From: Eurosta solidaginis | Lineage: Eukaryota > Arthropoda > Insecta > Diptera > Tephritidae | Reading direction: 5' to 3' | Assembly (NCBI RefSeq): GCF_040869045.1 | Contig: NW_027136907.1 | Location: 682,001-746,000 of the forward strand | Length of the DNA stretch: 64,000 nucleotides | Shown here: piece by piece, positions 36,168 through 47,778 of the stretch | Position numbering within the stretch: position 1 is the first letter of the stretch | Layout of the letters: each line of letters begins with the position of its first letter | Made by a program: the position numbers and the translations under genes | The notes under the pieces: generated by a model | What the model was told of the DNA's origin: nothing | What the model saw: the letters and a program-made list of their open reading frames with translations, nothing else | The model's database searches: none

Positions 36168-39100
36168 TTTTAATAACTATCTCAAAAATTGTCGCTCTGA
36201 TGCAAACAACTGATGAGTTATCTACTTAAATTTATTGAACAAAACGACTTACGTATTTTAAACATGCTAACCTTTAGCCCGGTAAGCAAATTAAAAAAAA
36301 AACGCAATATGTAGGCTACACGAGAACGGAGACGTCGAGTAACCAAAACAAATGCATTAAACAAATTCGTACACGTTATTTATCAATTTAACTCTAGAAT
36401 TAAAGGATATACAACGAGAAACAACGTTTGACAACCTTTAAACAGTTTTAATAACTATCTCAAAAATTGTCGCTCTGATGCAAACAACTGATGAGTTATC
36501 TACTCAAATTTGTTGAACAAAACGACTTACGTATTTTAAACATGCTAACCTTTAGCCCGGTAAGCAAATTAAAAAAAAAACGCAATATGTAGGCTACACG
36601 AGAACGGAGACGTCGAGTAACCAAAACAAATGCGTTAAACAAATTCGTACACGTTATTTATCAATTTAACTCTAGAATTAAAGGATATACAACGAGAAAC
36701 AACGTTTGACAACCTTTAAACAGTTTTAATAACTATCTCAAAAATTATCGCTCTGATGCAAACAACTGATGAGTTATCTACTTAAATTTGATGAACAAAA
36801 CGACTTACGTATTTTAAACATGCTAACCTTTAGCCCGGCAAGCAAATTAAAAAAAAAACGCAATATGTAGGCTACACGAGAACAGAGACGTCGAGTAACC
36901 AAAACAAATGCGTTAAACAAATTCGTACACGTTATTTATCAATTTAACTCTAGAATTAAAGGATATACAACGAGAAACAACGTTTGACAACCTTTAAACA
37001 GTTTTAATAACTATCTCAAAAATTGTCGCTCTGATGCAAACAACTGATGAGTTATCTACTTAAATTTGATGAACAAAACGACTTACGTATTTTAAGCATG
37101 CTAACCTTTAGCCCGGTAAGCAAATTAAAAAAAAAACGCAATATGTAGGCTACACGAGAACGGAGACGTCGAGTAACCAAAACAAATGCGTTAAACAAAT
37201 TCGTACACGTTATTTATCAATTTAACTCTAGAATTAAAGGATATACAACGATAAACAACGTTTGACAACCTTTAAACAGTTTTAATAACTATCTCAAAAA
37301 TTGTCGCTCTGATGCAAACAACTGATGAGTTATCTACTTAAATTTGATGAACAAAACGACTTACGTATTTTAAACATGCTAACCTTTAGCCCGGTAAGCA
37401 AATTAAAAAAAAAAAACGCAATATGTAGGCTACACGAGAACGGAGACGTCGAGTAACCAAAACAAATGCGTTAAACAAATTCGTACACGTTATTTATCAA
37501 TTTAACTCTAGAATTAAAGGATATACAACGAGAAACAACGTTTGACAACCTTTAAACAGTTTTAATAACTACCTCAAAAATTGTCGCTCTGATGCAAACA
37601 ACTGATGAGTTATCTACTTAAATTTGATGAACAAAACGACTTACGTATTTTAAGCATGCTAACCTTTAGCCCGGTAAGCAAATTAAAAAAAAAACGCAAT
37701 ATGTAGGCTACACGAGAACGGAGACGTCGAGTAACCAAAACAAATACGTTAAATAAATTCGTACACGTTATTTATCAATTTAACTCTAGAATTAAAGGAT
37801 ATACAACGAGAAACAACGTTTGACAACCTTTAAACAGTTTTAATAACTATCTCAAAAATTGTCGCTCTGATGCAAACAACTGATGAGTTATCTACTTAAA
37901 TTTGTTGAACAAAACGACTTACGTATTTTAAAGATGCTAACCTTTAGCCCGGTAAGCAAATTAAAAAAAAAAACGCAATATGTAGGCTACACGAGAACGG
38001 AGACGTCGAGTAACCAAAACAAATACGTTAAACAAATTCGTACACGTTATTTATCAATTTAACTCTAGAATTAAAGGATATACAACGAGAAACAACGTTT
38101 GACAACCTTTAAGCAGTTTTAATAACTATCTCAAAAATTGTCGCTCTGATGCAAACAACTGATGAGTTATCTACTTAAATTTGTTGAACAAAACGAATTA
38201 CGTATTTTAAACATGCTAACCTTTAGGCCGGTAAGCAAATTAAAAAAAAAACGCAATATGTAGGCTACACGAGAACGGAGACGACGAGTAACCAAAACAA
38301 ATGCGTTAAACAAATTCGTACACGTTATTTATCAATTTAACTCTAGAATTAAAGGATATACAACGAGAAACAACGTTTGACAACCTTTAAACAGTTTTAA
38401 TAACTATCTCAAAAATTATCGCTCTGATGCAAACAACTGATGAGTTATCTACTTAAATTTGATGAACAAAACGACTTACGTATTTTAAGCATGCTAACCT
38501 TTAGCCCGGTAAGCAAATTAAAAAAAAAACGCAATATGTAGGCTACACGAGAACGGAGACGTCGAGTAACCAAAACAAATGCGTTAAACAAATTCGTACA
38601 CGTTATTTATCAATTTAACTCTAGAATTAAATGATATACAACGAGAAACAACGTTTGACAACCTTTAAACAGTTTTAATAACTATCTCAAAAATTATCGC
38701 TCTGATGCAAACAACTGATGAGTTATCTACTTAAATTTGATGAACAAAACGACTTACGTATTTTAAACATGCTAACCTTTAGCCCGGTAAGCAAATTAAA
38801 AAAAAAAACGCAATATGTAGGCTACACGAGAACGGAGACGTCGAGTAACCAAAACAAATGCGTTGAACAAATTCGTACACGTTATTTATCAATTTAACTC
38901 TAGAAATAAAGGATATACAACGAGAAACACGTTTGACAACCTTTAAACAGTTTTAATAACTATCTCAAAAATTGTCGCTCTGATGCAAACAACTGATGAG
39001 TTATCTACTTAAATTTGATGAACAAAACGACTTACGTATTTTAAGCATGCTAACCTTTAGCCCGGTAAGCAAATTAAAAAAAAAACGCAATATGTAGGCT

Positions 39101-40063
39101 ACACGAGAACGGAGACGTCGAGTAACCAAAACAAATGCGTTAAACAAATTCGTACACGTTATTTATCAATTTAACTCTAGAATTAAAGGATATACAACGA
39201 GAAACAACGTTTGACAACCTTTAAACAGTTTTAATAACTATCTCAAAAATTGTCGCTCTGATGCAAACAACTGATGAGTTATCTACTTAAATTTGATGAA
39301 CAAAACGACTTACGTATTTTAAACATGCTAACCTTTAGCCCGGTAAGCAAATTAAAAAAAAAAAACGCAATATGTAGGCTACACGAGAACGGAGACATCG
39401 AGTAACCAAAACAAATGCGTTAAACAAATTCGTACACGTTATTTATCAATTTAACTCTAGAATTAAAGGATATACAACGAGAAACAACGTTTGACAAACT
39501 TTAAACAGTTTTAATAACTATCTCAAAAATTGTCGCTCTGATGCAAACAACTGATGAGTTATCTACTTAAATTTGATGAACAAAACGACTTACGTATTTT
39601 AAACATGCTAACCTTTAGCCCGGTAAGCAAATTAAAAAAAAAACGCAATATGTAGGCTACACGAGAACGGAGACGTCGAGTAACCAAAACAAATGCGTTA
39701 AACAAATTCGTACACGTTATTTATCAATTTAACTCTAGAATTAAAGGATATACAACGAGAAACAACGTTTGACAACCTTTAAACAGTTTTAATAACTATC
39801 TCAAAAATTATCGCTCTGATGCAAACAACTGATGAGTTATCTACTTAAATTTGTTGAACAAAACGGCTTACGTATTTTAAGCATGCTAACCTTTAGCCCG
39901 GTAAGCAAATTAAAAAAAAACGCAATATGTAGGCTACACGAGAACGGAGACGTCGAGTAACCAAAACAAATACGTTAAACAAATTCGTACACGTTATTTA
40001 TCAATTTAACTCTAGAATTAAAGGATATACAACGAGAAACAACGTTTGACAACCTTTAAACAG
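36168..40063 (+). repeat. Higher-order block X, copy 1 (14 monomers, 3.9 kb)
   Basis: Begins with block F copy 2 (TTTATTGAAC, AATGCATTAAAC; GAACAGAGACG). Then AAGCATGC/AAACATGC units; a unit with AACGAATTACG (38195), TTTAGGCCGG and GACGACGAG (38281); ATTAAATGATATAC (38627); GCGTTGAAC with AGAAATAAAGG (38863, 38904); then a unit ending CAAACTTTAAAC. The same order occurs at 47779-51680, offset 11,611-11,617 bp. This is the longest high-fidelity duplication I could follow in the window. Confidence 0.93.
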
Positions 40064-40618
40064 TTTTAATAACTATCTCAAAAATTGTCGCTCTGATGCA
40101 AACAACTGATGAGTTATCTACTTAAATTTGATGAACAAAACGACTTACGTATTTTAAACATGCTAACCTTTAGCCCGGTAAGCAAACTAAAAAAAAAACG
40201 CAATATGTAGGCTACACGAGAACGGAGACGTCGAGTAACCAAAACAAATGCGTTAAACAAATTCGTACACGTTATTTATCAATTTAACTCTAGAATTAAA
40301 GGATATACAACGAGAAACAACGTTTGACAACCTTTAAACAGTTTTAATAACTATCTCAAAAATTGTCGCTCTGATGCAAACAACTGATGAGTTATCTACT
40401 TAAATTTGATGAACAAAACGACTTACGTATTTTAAACATGCTAACCTTTAGCCCGGTAAGCAAATTAAAAAAAAACGCAATATGTAGGCTACACGAGAAC
40501 GGAGACGTCGAGTAACCAAAACAAATGCGTTAAACAAATTCGTACACGTTATTTATCAATTTAACTCTAGAATTAAAGGATATACAACGAGAAACAACGT
40601 TTGACAACCTTTAAATAG
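40064..40618 (+). repeat. Two plain monomers before block E copy 2
   Basis: GATGAAC units with AAACATGC and AAATGCG, one with GCAAACTAAAA (40186). They link block X copy 1 to the 68-bp-deletion unit. No other sequence. Confidence 0.75.
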
Positions 40619-41939
40619 TTTTAATAACTATCTCAAAAATTGTCGCTCTGATGCAAACAACTGCTGAGTTATCTACTCAAATTTGTTGAACAAAACGACT
40701 TACGTATTTTAAACATGCTAACCTTTAGCCCGGTAAGCAAATTAAAAAAAAAACGCAATATGTAGGCTACACGAGAACGGAGACGTCGAGTAACCAAAAC
40801 AAATGCGTTAAACAAATTCGTACACGTTATTTATCAATTATCTCAAAAATTATCGCTCTGATGCAAACAACTGATGAGTTATCTACTTAAATTTGTTGAA
40901 CAAAACGACTTACGTATTTTAAGCATGCTAACCTTTAGCCCGGTAAGCAAATTAAAAAAAAAAACGCAATATGTAGGCTACACGAGAACGGAGACGTCGA
41001 GTAGCCAAAACAAATGCGTTAAACAAATTCGTACACGTTATTTATCAATTCAACTCTAGAATTAAAGGATATACAACGAGAAACAACGTTTGACAACCTT
41101 TAAACAGTTTTAATAACTATCTCAAAAATTGTCGCTCTGATGCAAACAACTGATGAGTTATCTACTTAAATTTGATGAACAAAACGACTTACGTATTTTA
41201 AACATGCTAACCTTTAGCCCGGTAAGCAAATTAAAAAAAAAACGCAATATGTAGGCGACACGGGAACGAAGACGTCGAGTAACCAAAACAAATGCGTTAA
41301 ACAAATTCGTACACGTTATTTATCAATTTAAATCTACAATTAAAGGATATACAACGAGAAACAACGTTTGACAACCTTTAAACAGTTTTAATAACTATCT
41401 CAAAAATTGTCGCTCTGATGCAAACAACTGATGAGTTATCTACTTAAATTTGATGAACAAAACGATTTACGTATTTTAAACATGCTAACCTTTAGCCCGG
41501 TAAGCAAATTAAAAAAAAAACGCAATATGTAGGCTACACGAGAATGGAGACGTCGAGTAACCAAAACAAATGCGTTAAACAAATTCGTACACGTTATTTA
41601 TCAATCAAACTCTAGAATTAAAGGATATACAACGAGAAACAACGTTTGACAACCTTTAAACAGTTTTAATAACTATCTCAAAAATTATCGCTCTGATGCA
41701 ACAACTGATGAGTTATCTACTTAAATTTGATGAACAAAACGACTTACGTATTTTAAACATGCTAACCTTTAGCCCGGCAAGCAAATTAAAAAAAAACGCA
41801 ATATGTAGGCTACACGAGAACGGAGACGTCGAGTAACCAAAACAAATGCGTTAAACAAATTCGTACACGTTATTTATCAATTTAACTCTAGAATTAAAGG
41901 ATATACAACGAGAAACAACGTTTGACAACCTTTAAACAG
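40619..41939 (+). repeat. Block E, copy 2 (5 monomers)
   Basis: Matches 28155-29482: the 68-bp deletion, then CACGGGAACGAAGACG (41259), then a unit ending ATCAATCAAACTC, then an ATTATCGC unit with CCGGCAAGC. Private changes include GTAGGCGAC, AATCTACAATT, AGAATGGAG and GATGCAACAACTG. Confidence 0.8.
40790..40890 (+). repeat. Monomer junction with 68-bp deletion, copy 3'-most
   Basis: The same 68-bp junction at 40838/40839 after a CTGCTGAG unit. It lacks the AATGCGCTAAAC and GCTGTGATG changes of the other copies, having AATGCGTTAAAC and GCTCTGATG, so it either branched before those changes arose or was corrected since. The following unit loses its usual stop (ATCAATTCAAC) and so gives a spurious 61-codon frame. 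Confidence 0.9.
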
Positions 41940-44900
41940 TTTTAATAACTATCTCAAAAATTGTCGCTCTGATGCAAACAACTGATGAGTTATCTACTTA
42001 AATTTGTTGAACAAAACGACTTACGTATTTTAAACATGCTAACCTTTAGCCCGGTAAGCAAATTAAAAAAAAACGCAATATGTAGGCTACACGAGAACGG
42101 AGACGTCGAGTAACCAAAACAAATGCGTTAAACAAATTCGTACACGTTATTTATCAATTTAACTCTAGAATTAAAGGATATACAACGAGAAACAACGTTT
42201 GACAACCTTTAAACAGTTTTAATAACTATCTCAAAAATTGTTGCTCTGATGCAAACAACTGATGAGTTATCTAATAAATTTGATGAACAAAACGACTTAC
42301 GTATTTTAAACATGCTAACCTTTAGCCCGGCAAGCAAATTAAAAAAAAAAACGCAATATGTAGGCTACACGAGAACGGAGACGTCGAGTAACCAAAACAA
42401 ATGCGTTAAACAAATTCGTACACGTTATTTATCAATTTAACTCTAGAATTAAAGGATATACAACGAGAAACAACGTTTGACAACCTTTAAACAGTTTTAA
42501 TAACTATCTCAAAAATTGTCGCTCTGATGCAAACAACTGATGAGTTATCTACTTAAATTTGATGAACAAAACTACTTACGTATTTTAAACATGCTAACCT
42601 TTAGCCCGGTAAGCAAATTAAAAAAAAACGCAATATGTAGGCTACACGAGAACCGAGACGTCGAGTAACCAAAACAAATGCGTTAAACAAATTCGTACAC
42701 GTTATTTATCAATTTAACTCTAGAATTAAAGGATATACAACGAGAAACAACGTTTGACAACCTTTAAACAGTTTTAATAACTATCTCAAAAATTGTCGCT
42801 CTGATGCAAACAACTGATGAGTTATCTACTCAAATTTGTTGAACAAAACGACTTACGTATTTTAAACATGCTAACCTTTAGCCCGGTAAGCAAATTAAAA
42901 AAAAAACGCAATATGTAGGCCACACGAGAACGGAGACGTCGAGTAACCAAAACAAATGCGTTAAACAAATTCGTACACGTTATTTATCAATTTAACTCTA
43001 GAATTAAAGGATATACAACGAGAAACAACGTTTGACAACCTTTAAACAGTTTTAATAACTATCTCAAAAATTGTCGCTCTGATGCAAACAACTGATGAGT
43101 TATCTACTCAGATTTGTTGAACAAAACGACTTACGTATTTTAAACATGCTAACCTTTAGCCCGGTAAGCAAATTAAAAAAAAAACGCAATATGTAGGCTA
43201 CACGAGAACGGAGACGTCGAGTAACCAAAACAAATGCGTTAAACAAATTCGTACACGTTATTTATCAATTTAACTCTAGAATTAAAGGATATACAACGAG
43301 AAACAACGTTTGACAACCTTTAAACAGTTTTAATAACTATCTCAAAAATTGTCGCTCTGATGCAAACAACTGGTGAGTTATCTACTCAAATTTGTTGAAC
43401 AAAACGACTCACGTATTTTAAACATGCTCACCTTTAGCCCGGTAAGCAAATTAAAAAAAAAACGCAATATGTAGGCTACACGAGAACGGAGACGTCGAGT
43501 AACCAAAACAAATGCGTTAAACAAATTCGTACACGTTATTTATCAATTTAACTCTAGAATTAAAGGATATACAACGAGAAACAACGTTTGACAACCTTTA
43601 AACAGTTTTAATAACTATCTCAAAAATTGTCGCTCTGATGCAAACAACTGATGAGTTATCTACTTAAATTTGATGAACAAAACGACTTACGTATTTTAAG
43701 CATGCTAACCTTTAGCCCGGTAAGCAAATTAAAAAAAAAACGCAACATGTAGGCTACACGAGAACGGAGACGTCGAGTAACGAAAACAAATGCGTTAAAC
43801 AAATTCGTACACGTTATTTATCAATTTAACTCTAGAATTAAAGGATATACAACGAGAAACAACGTTTGACAACCTTTAAACAGTTTTAATAACTATCTCA
43901 AAAATTGTCGCTCTGATGCAAACAACTGATGAGTTATCTACTTAAATTTGATGAACAAAACGACTTACGTATTTTAAACATGCTAACCTTTAGCCCGGTA
44001 AGCAAATAAAAAAAAAAAACGCAATATGTAGGCTACACGAGAACGGAGACGTCGAGTAACCAAAACAAATGCGTTAAACAAATTCGTACACGTTATTTAT
44101 CAATTTAACTCAAGAATTAAAGGATATACAACGAGAAACAACGTTTGACAACCTTTAAACAGTTTTAATAACTATCTCAAAAATTGTCGCTCTGATGCAA
44201 ACATCTGATGAGTTATCTACTTAAATTTGATGAACAAAACGACTTACGTATTTTAAGCATGCTAACCTTTAGCCCGGTAAGCAAATTAAAAAAAAAACGC
44301 AATATGTAGGCTACACGAGAACGGAGACGTCGAGTAACCAAAACAAATACGCTAAACAAATTCGTACACGTTATTTATCAATTTAACTCTAGAATTAAAG
44401 GATATACAACGAGAAACAACGTTTGACAACCTTTAAACAGTTTTAATAACTATCTCAAAAATTGTCGCTCTGATGCAAACAACTGATGAGTTATCTACTT
44501 AAATTTGATGACCAAAACGACTTACGTATTTTAAACATGCTAACCTTTAGCCCGGTAAGCAAATTAAAAAAAAACGCAATATGTAGGCTACACGAGAACG
44601 GAGACGTCGAGTAACCAAAACAAATGCGTTAAACAAATTGGTACACGTTATTTATCAATTTAACTCTAGAATTAAAGGATATACAACGAGAAACAACGTT
44701 TGACAACCTTTAAACAGTTTTAATAACTATCTCAAAAATTTTCGCTCTTATGCAAACAACTGATGAGTTATCTACTTAAATTTGATGAACAAAACGACTT
44801 ACGTATTTTAAACATGCTAACCTTTAGCCCGGTAAGCAAATTAAAAAAAAAAACGCAATATGTAGGCTACACGAGAACGGAGACGTCGAGTAACCAAAAC

Positions 44901-46108
44901 AAATGCGTTAAACAAATTCGTACACGTTATTTATCAATTTAACTCTAGAATTAAAGGATATACAACGAGAAACAACGTTTGACAACCTTTAAACAGTTTT
45001 AATAACTATCTCAAAAATTGTCGCTCTGATGCAAACAACTGATGAGTTATCTACTTAAATTTGATGAACAAAACGACTTACGTATTTTAAACATGCTAAC
45101 CTTTAGCCCGGTAAGCAAATTAAAAAAAAACGCAATATGTAGGCTACACGAGAACGGAGACGTCGAGTAACCAAAACAAATGCGTTAAACAAATTCGTAC
45201 ACGTTATTTATCAATTTAACTCTAGAATTAAAGGATATACAACGAGAAACAACGTTTGACAACCTTTAAACAGTTTTAATAACTATCTCAAAAATTATCG
45301 CTCTGATGCAAACAACTGATGAGTTATCTACTTAAATTTGATGAACAAAACGACTTACGTATTTTAAACATGCTAACCTTTAGCCCGGTAAGTAAATTAA
45401 AAAAAAAACCCAATATGTAGGCTACACGAGAACGGAGACGTCGAGTAACCAAAACAAATGCGTTAAACAAATTCGTACACGTTATTTATCAATTTAACTC
45501 TAGAATTAAAGGATATACAACGAGAAACAACGTTTGACAACCTTTAAACAGTTTTAATAACTATCTCAAAAATTGTCGCTCTGATGCAAACAACTGATGA
45601 GTTATCTACTCAAATTTGTTGAACAAAACGACTTACGTATTTTAAATATGCTAACCTTTAGCCCGGTAAGCAAATTAAAAAAAAAACGCAATATGTAGGC
45701 TACACGAGAACGGAGACGTCGAGTAACCAAAACAAATGCGTTAAACAAATTCGTACACGTTATTTATCAATTTAACTCTAGAATTAAAGGATATACAACG
45801 AGAAACAACGTTTGACAACCTTTAAACAGTTTTAATAACTATCTCAAAAATTGTCGCTCTGATGCAAACAACTGATGAGTTATCTACTTAAATTTGATGT
45901 ACAAAACGACTTACGTATTTTAAACATGCTAACCTTTAGCCCGGTAAGCAAATTAAAAAAAAAAACGCAATATGTAAGCTACACGAGAACGGAGACGTCG
46001 AGTAACCAAAACAAATACGTTAAACAAATTCGTACACGTTATTTATCAATTTAATTCTAGAATTAAAGAATATACAAGGAGAAACAACGTTTGACAACCT
46101 TTAAACAG
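41940..46108 (+). repeat. Fifteen mixed monomers without a clear long-range partner
   Basis: Satellite only. Notable private changes: CTAATAAATTTGATG near 42271 (indel shifting the frame, giving a spurious 63-codon frame), AACTACTTACG (42572), GACTCACG (43409), CTGGTGAG (43373), AACTCAAG (44108), TTTTCGCTCTTATG (44740). An AACCCAATATG unit with GTAAGTAA (45409) carries a marker otherwise confined to block K, 19 kb or more to the left. GATGTACAAAAC at about 45898 also occurs near 29829. Confidence 0.7.
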
Positions 46109-47222
46109 TTTTAATAACTATCTCAAAAATTGTCGCTCTGATGCAAACAACTGCTGAGTTATCTACTCAAATTTGTTGAACAAAACGACTTACGTATTTT
46201 AAACATGCTAACCTTTAGCCCGGTAAGCAAATTAAAAAAAAAAACGCAATATGTAGGCTACACGAGAACGGAGACGTCGTGTAACCAAAACAAATGCGTT
46301 AAACAAATTCGTACACGTTATTTATCAATTTAACTCTAGAATTAAAGGATATACAACGAGAAACAACGTTTGACAACCTTTAAACAGTTGTAATAACTAT
46401 CTCAAAAATTATCGCTCTGATGCAAACAACTGATGAGTTATCTACTTAAATTTGTTGAACAAAACGACTTACGTATTTTAAACATGCTAACCTTTAGCCC
46501 GGTAAGCAAATTAAAAAAAAACGCAATATGTAGGCTACACGAGAACGGAGACGTCGAGTAACCAAAACAAATGCGTTAAACAAATTCGTACACGTTATTT
46601 ATCAATTTAACTCTAGAATTAAAGGATATACAACGAGAAACAACGTTTGACAACCTTTAAACAGTTTTAATAACTATCTCAAAAATTGTCGCTCTGATGC
46701 AAACAACTGATGAGTTATCTACTTAAATTTGATGAACAAAACGACTTACGTATTTTAAGCATGCTAACCTTTAGCCCGGTAAGCAAATTAAAAAAAAAAC
46801 GCAATATGTAGGCTACACGAGAACGGAGACGTCGAGTAACCAAAACAAATACGTTAAACAAATTCGTACACGTTATTTATCAATTTAACTCTAGAATTAA
46901 AGGATATACAACGAGAAACAACGTTTGACAACCTTTAAACAGTTTTAATAACTATCTCAAAAATTGTCGCTCTGATGCAAACAACTGATGAGTTATCTAC
47001 TTAAATTTGTTGAACAAAACGACTTACGTATTTTAAACATGCTAGCCTTTAGCCCGGTAAGCAAATTAAAAAAAAAAAACGCAATATGTAGGCTACACGA
47101 GAACGGAGACGTCGAGTAACCAAAACAAATGCGTTAAACAAATTCGTACACGTTATTTATCAATTTAACTCTAGAATTAAAGGATATATAACGAGAAGCA
47201 ACGTTTGACAACCTTTAAACAG
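46109..47222 (+). repeat. Distant partial copy of block A (4 monomers)
   Basis: The four units here follow the order of 2512-3627: CTGCTGAG with GTCGTGTAACC; ATTATCGC with TTAAATTTGTTG; AAGCATGC with AAATACG; GTCGC with TTGTTG. The GTCGTGTAACC change is otherwise confined to the two block A copies. Some private block A markers (GATGAGC, GATGATTT, GGCTGCACG) are absent, so this copy separated earlier or was partly converted. Confidence 0.65.
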
Positions 47223-47778
47223 TTTTAATAACTATCTCAAAAATTGTCGCTCTGATGCAAACAACTGGTGAGTTATCTACTCAAATTTGTTGAACAAAAC
47301 GACTTACGTATTTTAAACATGCTAACCTTTAGCCCGGTAAGCAAATTAAAAAAAAAACGCAATATGTAGGCTACACGAGAACGGAGACGTCGAGTAACCA
47401 AAACAAATGCGTTAAACAAATTCGTACACGTTATTTATCAATTTAACTCTAGAATTAAAGGATATACAACGAGAAACAACGTTTGACAACCTTTAAACAG
47501 TTTTAATAACTATCTCAAAACTTGTCGCTCTGATGCAAACAACTGATGAGTTATCTACTCAAATTTGTTGAACAAAACGACTTACGTATTTTAAACATGC
47601 TAACCTTTAGCCCGGTAAGCAAATTAAAAAAAAAACGCAATATGTAGGCTACACGAGAACGGAGACGTCGAGTAACCAAAACAAATGCGTTAAACAAATT
47701 CGTACACGTTATTTATCAATTTAACTCTAGAATTAAAGGATATACAACGAGAAACAACGTTTGACAACCTTTAAATAG
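47223..47778 (+). repeat. Two TCAAATTTGTTG monomers before block X copy 2
   Basis: Both carry the linked TCAAATTTGTTG alleles. The first has CTGGTGAG and the second AAACTTGTCGC and ends CTTTAAATAG. CTTTAAATAG is also found at about 40612. Confidence 0.7.

Noticed and set aside
40874..41059. Open frame of 61 codons (similar ones at 54791, 62027, 61472 and 42249)
   Set aside because: It is a monomer frame that lost its usual stop or changed phase. It has no promoter, relatives or constraint, and the A-tract shifts the frame freely between copies.
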